Source: Bradyrhizobium sp. BR13661
GTDB lineage: Bacteria; Pseudomonadota; Alphaproteobacteria; Rhizobiales; Xanthobacteraceae
NCBI RefSeq assembly: GCF_029892425.1
Contig: NZ_JARXWB010000029.1
Location: 41,517-105,516 of the forward strand
DNA length: 64,000 bases
Direction: 5' to 3'
In this document: positions 38,679-46,618 of the stretch, one piece after another
Position numbering within the stretch: the first letter of the stretch is position 1
How the letters are laid out: every line of letters begins with the position of its first letter
The notes under the pieces: generated by a model
Database searches by the model: none
Seen by the model: only the letters and a program-made list of their open reading frames with translations
What the model was told of the DNA's origin: nothing
Made by a program: the position numbers and the translations under genes

Positions 38679-39719
38679 CTAAGCCGACCACGGCTCCGCT
38701 TCGGCGGCGCTCTTGGCCTTGGCCGAGACCGGGCTCTCGCCGATCACATCCACCAGTGCGCGCAAGGCTTCCTTGACGCCTTCGCCGGTGACGCCGGAGA
38801 GCAGCAGCGGCGTTTTCTTGGCGGCGCGCTTCAGCCGGTCCTTCTGCTTCTTCAGCTCGTCCGGCTCGACCGCGTCGATCTTGTTCAGCGCCACGATCTC
38901 GATCTTGTCGGTGAGCAGCCCGCCATAGGCGTCGAGCTCCTTGCGCACCGTCTTGTAGGCCTTGCCGGCGTGCTCGCAGGTGGCGTCGACCAGATGCAGC
39001 AGCACGCGGCAGCGCTCGACATGGCCGAGGAAGCGGTCGCCGAGGCCGGTGCCTTCATGCGCGCCTTCGATCAGGCCGGGAATGTCGGCGAGCACGAATT
39101 CGCGCCCATCCGCATTTACGACGCCGAGCTGCGGATGCAGCGTCGTGAAAGGATAGTCCGCGATCTTCGGCCGCGCCGCGCTGACCTTGGACAGGAAGGT
39201 CGACTTGCCGGCATTGGGCATGCCGACGAGACCGGCATCCGCGATCAGCTTCAGCCGCAGCCAGATCCAGCGCTCCTCGCCGGGCTGGCCGGGATTGGCG
39301 TTGCGCGGGGCGCGGTTGGTCGAGGTCTTGAAATGCGCGTTGCCGAAGCCGCCATTGCCGCCCTCGGCGAGAACGAACTTTTCGCCGACATTGGTGAAGT
39401 CGTGGATCAGCGTCTCGCGGTCTTCGTCGAAGATCTGCGTGCCCACGGGGACCTTCAGCACGATGTTCTTGCCGTTGGCACCGTGGCGGTCTGAGCCCGA
39501 GCCGTTCTCGCCCTTCTGGGCCTTGAAGTGCTGCTGGTAGCGGTAGTCGATCAGCGTGTTGAGGCCGTCGGCGACCTCGATGATCACGTTGCCGCCGCGG
39601 CCGCCATTGCCGCCGGAGGGACCGCCGAACTCAATGAACTTCTCGCGGCGGAACGCCACGCAGCCGTTCCCGCCGTCACCGGAGCGGATATAGACCTTTG
39701 CTTCGTCGAGGAATTTCAT
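38679..39719 (-). CDS. obgE: Obg GTPase (CgtA)
   Basis: An essential ribosome-associated GTPase. The 346-residue protein has the glycine-rich Obg fold at residues 1-158 (SGDGGNGCVAFRREKF, GGPSGGNGGRGG), then the G domain with G1 GMPNAGKST, G3 DIPGLIEGA and G4 NKID. The C-terminal tail is short and lacks the OCT domain, as in many proteobacteria. It belongs to the rplU-rpmA-obgE-proB series, which is interrupted here by several genes. Confidence 0.96.
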   Translation of the reverse strand: MKFLDEAKVYIRSGDGGNGCVAFRREKFIEFGGPSGGNGGRGGNVIIEVADGLNTLIDYRYQQHFKAQKGENGSGSDRHGANGKNIVLKVPVGTQIFDEDRETLIHDFTNVGEKFVLAEGGNGGFGNAHFKTSTNRAPRNANPGQPGEERWIWLRLKLIADAGLVGMPNAGKSTFLSKVSAARPKIADYPFTTLHPQLGVVNADGREFVLADIPGLIEGAHEGTGLGDRFLGHVERCRVLLHLVDATCEHAGKAYKTVRKELDAYGGLLTDKIEIVALNKIDAVEPDELKKQKDRLKRAAKKTPLLLSGVTGEGVKEALRALVDVIGESPVSAKAKSAAEAEPWSA

Positions 39720-39804
39720 GGGCCATAGGTAGGCCAGCCTGACACCCGCGGCAACCCGGATGACCCCGCAAATCGGCCGAATTTCGGCGATTTTCGGCGC
39801 TTGC

Positions 39805-40287
39805 TTAACCAGCCGGCCGCCGCCGGATCAGGAATTTCTGCATGCCTTCCAGCACCAGCTCCTTGCGCTGGTTGAATACGGTGCTCCGAAGCGTCACCGC
39901 GCCTGTCGTGCGTCCCGGCACCAGCTCGGTGACCTCGAGCGCCGGATAGATCGTGTCGTCGGCGTAGACAGGCTTGAGGAACCGGCTCGACTGCTCGAGG
40001 AAGCCGACCAGCGAGTCCTCGACCATGAACGGAAACAGGCCGGCGCCGGGCGCGGTGTGGATCAGCGTCTGGAAGCCATGCGCGAGCAGATGCGGCATGC
40101 CGCGGCTGCGGCAATATTCCACGTCATAATGCACCGGATGGGTGTCGCCGCTCGCGGTCTGGAATGCCGCGAACACCGCCGTGGTCTGGGTGCGGCTCGG
40201 CAGCACGAAGCGCTCGCCGACGACGAAATCCTCAAACCAGCGTTGCGCTGACATCATGCGATGCTGGGCCGGGTCGAAATCGGTCAT
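39805..40287 (-). CDS. MaoC-like hot-dog dehydratase
   Basis: A 160-residue single hot-dog protein. The hydratase 2 motif is visible as ASGDTHPVHYDVEYCRSRG followed by LLAHG, with the catalytic Asp and His. Such enzymes hydrate enoyl-CoA esters; the substrate here is unknown. It lies 85 bases upstream of obgE on the same strand and is divergent from a DMT exporter gene. Confidence 0.88.
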   Translation of the reverse strand: MTDFDPAQHRMMSAQRWFEDFVVGERFVLPSRTQTTAVFAAFQTASGDTHPVHYDVEYCRSRGMPHLLAHGFQTLIHTAPGAGLFPFMVEDSLVGFLEQSSRFLKPVYADDTIYPALEVTELVPGRTTGAVTLRSTVFNQRKELVLEGMQKFLIRRRPAG

Positions 40288-40430
40288 GCCTTAGCTCTTT
40301 CCCTTGGCTCTTTCCTGGCTCTCTGTTCGCGGGCGGCCTATCGCTACCGCGATGCGGAGAGTGCGACAATCCGTTCAATTCGGCTTGTACGGGCTTGTCG
40401 CGCTCGCCTGCTTCATTAAAACGGCGCCCG

Positions 40431-41345
40431 ATGCCCATCTTCAAGAATCCTTCCGCCTATGACGATCGCTCGGCGCGCCTCGCCGGCATCGCCCTCATGG
40501 TGCTGTCGATTTCCATGTTCTCGTTCGGCGACGCTATGGGCAAGTTCCTGGTCGGGACCTATTCGGTGGGGCAGCTGCTGTTCCTGCGCGCCTGCGCCGC
40601 GCTGCTGCTGCTGTCGCCGATGATCTGGCGGCAGCGTCACCAGTTCCTGCATCTGGAGCGGCCGCGATTGCAGCTGTTTCGCGTCGTGCTGTCGACGCTG
40701 GAAGTCGCTGCCTTCTTCCTCGCGGCGGTCTATCTGCCGCTCGCCGACGTCGTCACCTATTATCTCGCCGGTCCGATTTTCGTCACCGCGATGTCGGCGA
40801 TCTTCCTGGGCGAGAAGGTCGGCTGGCGGCGCTGGACCGCGATCCTGATCGGCTTCTGCGGCGTGCTGATTGCGCTGCGGCCGTCGGCGCAGACGGTGAG
40901 CCTGCCTGCGCTGATTGCGCTCGGCGGCAGTCTCTCCTTCGCAACCTTGATGCTGATCACGCGCAGCCTGCGCAAGACGCCCGACATCGTGATGGCGTCC
41001 TCGCAATTCATCGGCACGTTCTCGCTGGGCGCGGTGCTGTCGGCGTTCCACTGGGTGCCGCCGACGCCTCGCAGCCTGGTGTTCTTCGCGCTGGCCGGAT
41101 GCATCTCGGTGACGGCGCTGTTCTGCGTCAACCGCTCGCTCAAGCTCGCGCCGGCGAGTGTGGTGGTGCCCTACCAATATTCGATGATCGTCTGGGCCGT
41201 GATCTTCGGCTTCGTCGTGTTCGGCGACGTGCCGTCCATGGCCACCCTCGTCGGCGCCGCGATCATCATCGGCGCCGGGTTCTACATCTTTCTTCGCGAG
41301 CGCGATCTCGGCCGCGCCAGCGTGGAAGTCAATCCGCCGGCGTGA
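40431..41345 (+). CDS. EamA/DMT-family transporter, first copy
   Basis: A 304-residue inner-membrane protein with about ten hydrophobic segments in two EamA repeats (first LAGIALMVLSISMFSFGDAM, second LIALGGSLSFATLMLITRSL). The family exports metabolites or takes up amines; the substrate is unknown. The ATG at 40431 starts MPIFKNPSAYDDRS just before the first membrane segment; a long upstream frame is not credible because it crosses the divergent promoter region. Confidence 0.88.
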   Translation: MPIFKNPSAYDDRSARLAGIALMVLSISMFSFGDAMGKFLVGTYSVGQLLFLRACAALLLLSPMIWRQRHQFLHLERPRLQLFRVVLSTLEVAAFFLAAVYLPLADVVTYYLAGPIFVTAMSAIFLGEKVGWRRWTAILIGFCGVLIALRPSAQTVSLPALIALGGSLSFATLMLITRSLRKTPDIVMASSQFIGTFSLGAVLSAFHWVPPTPRSLVFFALAGCISVTALFCVNRSLKLAPASVVVPYQYSMIVWAVIFGFVVFGDVPSMATLVGAAIIIGAGFYIFLRERDLGRASVEVNPPA

Positions 41346-41350
41346 GGCTT

Positions 41351-41491
41351 ACCCTCCCCTGGAGGGGGAGGGTCGGCGCAACGCGCCGGGGTGGGGTGAT
41401 CTCTCCAATCGGGCAGCGTTCGATGTGGAGGGACTGTCACCCCACCCCGCTCGCGCTGCGCGCGATCGACCCTCCCCCTCCAGGGGAGGGT
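41351..41491. repeat. Inverted repeat with perfect 24-bp arms
   Basis: The left arm is 41351-41374 (begins accctcccctggaggggg) and the right arm 41468-41491 is its exact complement. An inner pair, ccggggtggggtga and tcaccccaccccg, extends the structure. It lies between the convergent DMT and GNAT genes. Confidence 0.9.
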
Positions 41492-41494
41492 AAG

Positions 41495-42088
41495 TCACTT
41501 CATCCGCCGCGCGCTGCTCCAGCTCTTCAGCGACGACCACACCCCGCGCGAGAGGCGGAAGCAGTCGACCGGCGTCGACGAGCCCAGTGCCAGGAAACGG
41601 TGCAGCTGGACGCCGCTCCACTGGAAGCCGCACTTCTCCAGCACGTTGCGCGAGGCCGGATTGGTGACACGCGCGCCCGCATAGAGATGGTCGTCCTCGA
41701 ACTCCTCGAAGAAGAAGTCGATGGCGCCGCGCGCGGCCTCGGTGGCAAAGCCCCGGCCCCAATGCGCGACGCCGAGCCAATAGCCGAGCTCGGCATTGCC
41801 AGGCGTGGAGCGATCGATGCCGACCATGCCGACCGGCCCGCTGTCGTGCTCGATCAGGAACACGCTCTCAGCTCCGAGCGCTGATGTGGCGCGGATGAAT
41901 TCGACGGCGTCGTCCTGCGAATAGGGATGGGGGAGGCGGCGGGTGTTTTCCGCGACACGGCGGTCATTGGCGAGGTGAGCGATGGTCTTGACGTCGGCAA
42001 GCGTCGGCCGCCGCAAGGTCAGCCGCTCGGTGGCGACGACGCTGGGTCTCGCCTCCCGCAAGGTCACGCTCGAAAAATCCTGCAACAT
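41495..42088 (-). CDS. GNAT-family N-acetyltransferase (RimJ/RimL type)
   Basis: A 197-residue acetyltransferase. The pattern TERLTLRRPTLADVKTIAHLANDRRV at the N-terminus, the acetyl-CoA loop ELGYWLGVAHWGRGFATEAA and NPASRNVLEKCGFQ are the RimJ/RimL-like hallmarks; the acceptor may be a ribosomal protein N-terminus or another amine. I chose the ATG at 42088; the longer GTG-started form (42133) would begin inside the terminator at 42130-42166. It lies downstream of rpmA as in related genomes. Confidence 0.88.
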   Translation of the reverse strand: MLQDFSSVTLREARPSVVATERLTLRRPTLADVKTIAHLANDRRVAENTRRLPHPYSQDDAVEFIRATSALGAESVFLIEHDSGPVGMVGIDRSTPGNAELGYWLGVAHWGRGFATEAARGAIDFFFEEFEDDHLYAGARVTNPASRNVLEKCGFQWSGVQLHRFLALGSSTPVDCFRLSRGVWSSLKSWSSARRMK

Positions 42089-42129
42089 GTCCGGCTCCGT
42101 CAAAGTCACTAAGGGAAAAAGTGAACACG

Positions 42130-42166
42130 ACAAACGAAAGGGGAGGCCGGTTTCCCTGCCTCCCCT
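42130..42166 (-). terminator. Rho-independent terminator after rplU-rpmA
   Basis: On the minus strand the 9-bp perfect stem AGGGGAGGC (42166-42158) pairs with GCCTCCCCT (42147-42139) and is followed by TTCGTTTG. It lies 78 bases after the rpmA stop and before the GNAT gene. Confidence 0.7.
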
Positions 42167-42243
42167 GGAGCCTTTGATCTTTCGATCTCTGGAACTCCGC
42201 CGGTTCGGTCAAGGACCCGGCGGACTCCAAATAAGATCCACCG

Positions 42244-42513
42244 TTATTCAGCTGCCTCTGCAAGCGGGAGTACCGCTACGAAGGTGCGTCCGTTGGCTTT
42301 GGCCTGGAATTCAACGTGACCCTCGATCTTGGCGAACAGAGTGTGGTCCGTGCCCATGCCGACATTAAGGCCGGGATGCCAGGTGGTGCCGCGCTGACGC
42401 GCAATGATGTTGCCGGGAATCACGCGTTCCCCGCCGAACACCTTGACGCCAAGGCGCTTGCCCTTTGAATCGCGACCGTTGCGCGATGAACCGCCTGCTT
42501 TTTTGTGAGCCAT
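42244..42513 (-). CDS. rpmA: 50S ribosomal protein L27
   Basis: An 89-residue ribosomal protein whose N-terminus reaches the peptidyl transferase centre. MAHKKAGGSSRNGRDSKGKRLG is the family consensus and starts directly with methionine, without the cleavable extension seen in Firmicutes. It is co-transcribed with rplU, 98 bases upstream, with a hairpin in the gap. Confidence 0.98.
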   Translation of the reverse strand: MAHKKAGGSSRNGRDSKGKRLGVKVFGGERVIPGNIIARQRGTTWHPGLNVGMGTDHTLFAKIEGHVEFQAKANGRTFVAVLPLAEAAE

Positions 42514-42578
42514 GGCTCGTCTCCGAAATCCTGCGTATCTCTAGATCAATTCCTTGACGGAATCATTTCACGATTTCT

Positions 42579-42605
42579 CACGCATCAATTCTTTGAATTG
42601 GCGTG
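42579..42605 (-). other. Hairpin between rplU and rpmA
   Basis: On the minus strand CACGCCAATTC pairs with GAATTGATGCGTG across AAA, leaving an AT bulge. It lies just after the rplU stop and has no T-tract. It may protect the rplU message end or tune the ratio of the two proteins. Confidence 0.45.
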
Positions 42606-42611
42606 ATCAAA

Positions 42612-42992
42612 TCATGCGGCGGCTGCTTCTTCCTTCTCGACCTTCGCCTTCTTCGGGCGCGGGCCCTTGGTCGGCTTGGCGTTGTCGGTCAGGATCTCGC
42701 TGACGCGCAGCACCGTGATCTCGTCGCGATAGCCACGCTTGCGGCGCGAATTCTTGCGGCGGCGCTTCTTGAACGCGATGACCTTCGGACCACGCTTGTG
42801 GTCGAGGATCTCCACCGCAACGGAGGCACCGGCCACCGTCGGAACGCCCAGCACCGGCGTGTCACCGCCGACGACCAGAACTTCATTCAACTGCACGATC
42901 GAGCCGACTTCGCCTTCGATCTTGCCAACTTCGAGAACATCATCCGGCACGACGCGGTATTGCTTGCCGCCGGTTTTGATGACTGCGAACAT
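42612..42992 (-). CDS. rplU: 50S ribosomal protein L21
   Basis: A 126-residue L21 with the family core (MFAVIKTGGKQYRV, and KFRRRKN-like FKKRRRKNSRRKRGYRD) plus a C-terminal Lys/Glu/Ala tail of about 20 residues (AKVEKEEAAAA), longer than the E. coli protein. It is the first gene of the rplU-rpmA unit, with a good promoter and a leader hairpin upstream. Confidence 0.97.
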   Translation of the reverse strand: MFAVIKTGGKQYRVVPDDVLEVGKIEGEVGSIVQLNEVLVVGGDTPVLGVPTVAGASVAVEILDHKRGPKVIAFKKRRRKNSRRKRGYRDEITVLRVSEILTDNAKPTKGPRPKKAKVEKEEAAAA

Positions 42993-43013
42993 CGTTTTTT
43001 CTCCGTGTTCAAT

Positions 43014-43046
43014 CCCGGCCTCGCGACGAAAAATCGTCCGGGCCGG
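43014..43046 (-). promoter_or_regulatory. rplU leader hairpin
   Basis: In the 5' leader of rplU, read on the minus strand, GCCGGCCC and GGCCGGG arms flank an inner GACGA-TTTT-TCGTC hairpin. It ends about 21 bases before the start codon. It is a candidate for autoregulation or attenuation, as many ribosomal protein leaders do; the function is inferred. Confidence 0.4.
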
Positions 43047-43160
43047 CTTTTTGATCAGTCGCTATGGGTTTATGCGAGTTTTGCGCGGGCGGGAGTTATC
43101 CCTTTGAAACCCCACGCAAAAACAAGCGGCGCGAGAAACGCCCCGCGCCGGTTGTGCGGA

Positions 43161-43188
43161 CTTATAGCCGCCGAGGCTCAGGAGTCAA
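43161..43188 (-). promoter_or_regulatory. Probable sigma-70 type promoter for rplU-rpmA
   Basis: On the minus strand TTGACT (43188-43183) and TATAAG (43166-43161) are 16 bases apart. This is the best -35/-10 pair I saw in the window; the predicted start near 43154 gives a leader of about 160 bases. The divergent ROK gene starts at 43325. Confidence 0.6.
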
Positions 43189-43324
43189 GGAAAACCGGCA
43201 AAAACAGCCCGGATTTGAAGGATTTGGGCCGTGTCCGGCGCTCGCGGAATCTCGGCCCTGCGCTGCAACCAACGGGTTCCCGCGCAGTTAGTCCTCCCGA
43301 ATTGGCACTCGGGCAAGGGCTCTC

Positions 43325-44476
43325 ATGGCAACGGACGAACTGGTCAAGACGACGGGCATCGCCCATCACGGCGCCGAGCGGCTGCCGTCGGTGGATGTCG
43401 ACAGCTTCAACATCGAGATGAAGGACGACGACGGCTTTCTCGGCGACCGTGCCAGCAAGGGCGCGTTCCGCGAGATCCTCGACCGCTGGCGCAAGCCGCT
43501 GCGCAAAACGGGGGAGGATCCGTTCGGCAAGGAGCCGTCGGAAAGCATCAGCAAGAAAACGCTGGATTCGATCCTGATCAGCGACGACGTCGAAGCTTCC
43601 GCCGTGGTGCACAGCGCCATCGAGGAATTCGCCCAGGAACTCGCCTACGTCACGCGTCGGTTTCTGAAGACCAAGGCCTGGGCCAGGACCGAGCGCATCG
43701 TGGTCGGCGGCGGCTTTCGCGATTCCAGGCTCGGCGAACTCGCGATCGCGCGCACCGAGATCATCCTGAAAGCCGAGGACTTCAAGATCGACATGGTGCC
43801 GATCCGGCATCACCCCGACGAGGCGGGCCTGATCGGCGCGCTGCATCTGGCGCCGTCATGGATCTTCGAGGCCTATGACAGCATTCTCGCCGTTGATATC
43901 GGCGGCACCAACATCCGCTGCGGCCTGGTGGAGACGGGCTGGAAGAAGGCGAAAGACCTGTCGAAAGCCAAGGTGGCGAAGTCCGAGCTGTGGCGTCATG
44001 CCGACGACGAGCCGACACGCGAAGGCGCGGTGAAACGTCTGACCAAGATGCTGAAGGGGCTGATCAGCGAAGCCGAAGCCGAAGGCTTCAAGCTCGCGCC
44101 CTTCATCGGCATCGCCTGTCCCGGCGTGATCAACGCGGACGGGTCGATCGAGAAGGGTGCGCAGAACCTGCCGGGCAATTGGGAGAGCAGCAAGTTCAAC
44201 CTGCCGGCGAGCTTGATCGAGGGCATCCCCGTCATCGGCGAGCACGACACCGCGATCCTGATGCACAATGACGGCGTGGTTCAGGGCCTCTCCGAGGTGC
44301 CGTTCATGCAGGACGTCGAGCGCTGGGGCGTGCTCACCATCGGCACCGGCCTCGGCAACGCGCGCTTCACGAACAGGCGCAAGGAAGGGGCCAACGGCAA
44401 GGACCGGGATTCTGCGGATGGAAAGAAGAAGGCCAAAGAAAACAACAAGGACAATGGTAAAGGCGACAAGGAGTAA
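43325..44476 (+). CDS. ROK-family protein with apparently permuted halves
   Basis: A 383-residue protein. The ATP-binding motif of ROK kinases, ILAVDIGGTNIRCGLVE, is found only at about residue 187-203 instead of at the N-terminus, followed by the usual GIACPGVIN and LTIGTGLGN segments. The preceding 180 residues contain RIVVGGGFRDSRLGE and DEAGLIGALHLA, which look like the normal C-terminal part of a ROK protein (GGG loop and final GAL helix). The order is thus C-half then N-half. The ExGH and zinc CxCGxxGC motifs were not found. The tail is Lys/Asp/Gly-rich and likely disordered. Sugar kinase activity is uncertain. Confidence 0.8.
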   Translation: MATDELVKTTGIAHHGAERLPSVDVDSFNIEMKDDDGFLGDRASKGAFREILDRWRKPLRKTGEDPFGKEPSESISKKTLDSILISDDVEASAVVHSAIEEFAQELAYVTRRFLKTKAWARTERIVVGGGFRDSRLGELAIARTEIILKAEDFKIDMVPIRHHPDEAGLIGALHLAPSWIFEAYDSILAVDIGGTNIRCGLVETGWKKAKDLSKAKVAKSELWRHADDEPTREGAVKRLTKMLKGLISEAEAEGFKLAPFIGIACPGVINADGSIEKGAQNLPGNWESSKFNLPASLIEGIPVIGEHDTAILMHNDGVVQGLSEVPFMQDVERWGVLTIGTGLGNARFTNRRKEGANGKDRDSADGKKKAKENNKDNGKGDKE

Positions 44477-44601
44477 CCTTGACTGGTTAGGTTAAGGGCC
44501 GGATTGCGTTGCGGGACGCTGCCTGCACGCTACGGTCGAGACGTCGTCTCACGCAGGCCTGCGAAGCCGCCCTTCCTGGCCCGCATTTCGATGAGCGGCA
44601 C

Positions 44602-44646
44602 GGGACCGCCAGTGTTTACCGCGTCTGGCGGTCCCACCCTTTTTTC
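44602..44646 (+). terminator. Rho-independent terminator after the ROK gene
   Basis: A perfect 11-bp stem, GGGACCGCCAG (44602-44612) with CTGGCGGTCCC (44625-44635), followed by acccttttttc. The stem lies 125 bases after the stop. Confidence 0.85.
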
Positions 44647-44691
44647 AAAACACCCTGTAACGAGACTCGACACGTACCCCGACGAAGGTGC

Positions 44692-44866
44692 GTTCCCTCC
44701 CCCCTTGCGGGGGAGGGTTAGGGAGAGGGGTGGCCCAGGAAAAGGTGTCGGTGGTTGATAGCGCGGCGGCACGCGCGCGACGGAAAGAATCCCCGTGTGG
44801 TACCCCCCTCCCTGACCTCGAGAGCGAGCTTCGCTCGCCTCGGACCCCCGCAAGGGGGGAGGGAAC
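44692..44866. repeat. Inverted repeat with perfect 22-bp arms (gttccctcccc family)
   Basis: The left arm 44692-44713 (gttccctccccccttgcggg then gg) is exactly complementary to 44845-44866. The centre contains gagcgagc/gctcgc. It occupies most of the gap between the ROK gene terminator and the convergent alpha/beta hydrolase gene (44477-44889), where no gene is seen. Confidence 0.9.
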
Positions 44867-44889
44867 GGAGAGAGTGCGGCTCCCGCCAT

Positions 44890-45753
44890 TCACCCCCATC
44901 CAACCCGCCGAAAAAACCCCGCGATCTCCTCCGCCGCGCGATCCGGATCCTCCCGATGCGGGAAGTGCCCGACGCCTGGAAACATCGCCAGATCGAGATC
45001 GCGAAACGTCTCCCCCAGCCTGTCAGTCCATTCATAGGGAAACAGCGGATCGTGCTCGGCCCAGCGCACGCAGGTCGGCACGTCGATCGGCGGCAGCAGC
45101 GACACTTCGCCCTTCATCATCGCGACGCGCCCTTCATGCGAGCCCCGATAATGCGCAAAGCCGCCGGCGAGGTTGCCGTCCCTGAAATAGGTGTCACTGA
45201 TGAGATCGAGCACATCGTCGAAGGCGTCCTTGCGATGCGCCCAGCCCTTCAGGAAGTGGCTGATATAGAGCCGGCAGCTCTCGCGGCTCGCGCCGACCAG
45301 CCGCGGCGCCATCTCCATCTGGTGAAACGACTGATACCAGATGTGATTGAGCCGCTCAGGCGCCGCCATCCGCGGCCCGATGCCGGGATAGACGAAATCG
45401 AACAAGAACAGCCCGGCGAGCCGCTCGGGCGCCAGCCGGCCGAGCTGCTGCATCACGGCGCCGCCGACGTCATGGCCGACCACGCCGAATCGGCTGATGC
45501 CGAGCGCGTCCATCAGGGCCAGCATATCGGCCGCATGGCCATCAGGCCCGTAAGGTCCCTCAGGCTTGTCGCTGTCGCCAAAGCCGCGCAAATCGGGCGT
45601 AACAAGCGCGAATCGGTCCGAAAGCCGCGAGATCACCGGCTCCCAGGTCAGCCAGATCTCCGGCCAACCATGCAGCAAAAGCAGCGGTTGTCCGTGTCCG
45701 GCGCGGACGACGTGGAATTTGGCGCCATTGGCCGAGATTGTCAGGTGCTCCAT
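44890..45753 (-). CDS. Alpha/beta hydrolase with Asp nucleophile (haloacetate dehalogenase / epoxide hydrolase-like)
   Basis: A 287-residue alpha/beta hydrolase. The oxyanion motif HGWPE near residue 28-32, the nucleophile elbow GHDVGG with Asp near residue 94, the acid in AEHDPLFP and the catalytic histidine in GVGHFPHRED form a full triad. The Asp nucleophile and HGWPE place it with haloalkane/fluoroacetate dehalogenases and soluble epoxide hydrolases rather than esterases. No signal peptide is seen. The substrate is unknown. It lies between a ROK gene and the tRNA-Ser gene. Confidence 0.87.
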   Translation of the reverse strand: MEHLTISANGAKFHVVRAGHGQPLLLLHGWPEIWLTWEPVISRLSDRFALVTPDLRGFGDSDKPEGPYGPDGHAADMLALMDALGISRFGVVGHDVGGAVMQQLGRLAPERLAGLFLFDFVYPGIGPRMAAPERLNHIWYQSFHQMEMAPRLVGASRESCRLYISHFLKGWAHRKDAFDDVLDLISDTYFRDGNLAGGFAHYRGSHEGRVAMMKGEVSLLPPIDVPTCVRWAEHDPLFPYEWTDRLGETFRDLDLAMFPGVGHFPHREDPDRAAEEIAGFFRRVGWG

Positions 45754-45963
45754 GGCAGTTCCTTGCTGAGAAGGGTTTTCAAGCGAAGTGGCGACCGGTT
45801 CGCGCCAGGAAAACGGGCCATGGAAACCCCGTCAAACGAGAATGTGGCTGGTGCGGGGCTGAAACAGGCAGCGGATTTTCCCCTTTCGCGCCTTGTCTGG
45901 CCCGCCATCCTCGCTTATGAACGCCCCCAACCACAGGGGCCCTGCCTCTATATGGCGCCTTCA

Positions 45964-46053
45964 GGAGAGGTGGCAGAGTGGTTGAATGCACCGCACTCGA
46001 AATGCGGCATAGGTGCAAGCCTATCGGGGGTTCGAATCCCTCCCTCTCCGCCA
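45964..46053 (+). tRNA. tRNA-Ser (anticodon CGA)
   Basis: A 90-base gene including an encoded CCA. The acceptor stem pairs GGAGAGG with CCTCTCC, the anticodon arm is CCGCA-CTCGAAA-TGCGG giving CGA, a long variable arm follows as in class II tRNAs, and the T arm holds GGGGGTTCGAATCCCTC. It reads serine UCG codons. Its 3' end borders a lower-G+C accessory stretch, a common setting for integrated islands. Confidence 0.97.
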
Positions 46054-46159
46054 TTTTGCCTTGAGCCATTGATACCTACGGCCTCACGGCCGGTGTCTCC
46101 ACCTTCATCCCCGCGCGCGTGACATAAGATAGGGCTCGACCAATTCCGCCTCACTGGTG

Positions 46160-46346
46160 CGTCTTCCTGGACGACTAAGGTTTCACCGTCTCCGACGCGC
46201 TCCAAAAGAAGATGATCAGCAACATCAAGATCGCCGATCTAACGCTCGGTGAGTTGGCGAAGCTTTCGTCGCCGACCGAAGAGTCTGCAACGAAGACCGA
46301 GACACCTCCGAAGGGAGGCATTACCCCATTTCGCAGGCGGATCTAA
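46160..46346 (+). pseudogene. Remnant of a small ORF with an in-frame stop
   Basis: The frame reads VFLDD, stop (TAA at 46176-46178), then GFTVSDALQKKMISNIKIAD and continues to a TAA at 46344-46346. A single change at the stop codon would restore one open frame, so this looks like a small gene broken by a nonsense mutation. Alternatively translation could start at the ATG at 46212, giving 44 residues (MISNIKIADLTLGELAKL...). The family is not recognised. Confidence 0.35.
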
Positions 46347-46590
46347 TTTTCAAGATTTGTGCTGATAGCAGACTTCGCTAGTCAGCCGCGTTGGATGGGC
46401 TTGCGTCAGTCAAACTTCGTGCCTAGGCTGTGAATGCTTACGGTGCAATTGGTGAGTCCCAGGCCCTTGCCTCACACAAACCAATTGCTTCGGGGGCAAC
46501 TTTCCGCGGATTCTGTCCCCTGAAAGGTCAATGGTCATTTTCTTTGGCGCAAATCTAGCGCCTTAGCTCGCCTGACTTTTGGGCCGGGAT

Positions 46591-46613
46591 CCTCATTCTT
46601 CAATGTAATGAGG
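46591..46613 (+). promoter_or_regulatory. Inverted repeat enclosing the ribosome-binding site of the GHKL gene
   Basis: CCTCATT (46591-46597) and AATGAGG (46607-46613) are exact complements with a 9-base loop; the right arm includes the GAGG Shine-Dalgarno seven bases before the ATG at 46619. In RNA the hairpin would sequester the ribosome site; in DNA it could be an operator. Confidence 0.5.
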
Positions 46614-46618
46614 TCTCC

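Larger units (their letters stand above)
46054..46618. other. 565-base gap after tRNA-Ser
   Basis: Base composition drops along this stretch. It holds the decayed ORF listed separately (46160-46346) and the inverted repeat before the GHKL gene (46591-46613). A search by eye for a second copy of the tRNA 3' end within the following few kb found none. No other gene is supported. Confidence 0.5.

Noticed and set aside
44755..46122. Long plus-strand open frame running through the alpha/beta hydrolase and the tRNA
   Set aside because: It crosses a palindromic repeat, the antisense of a clear hydrolase and the tRNA-Ser gene.
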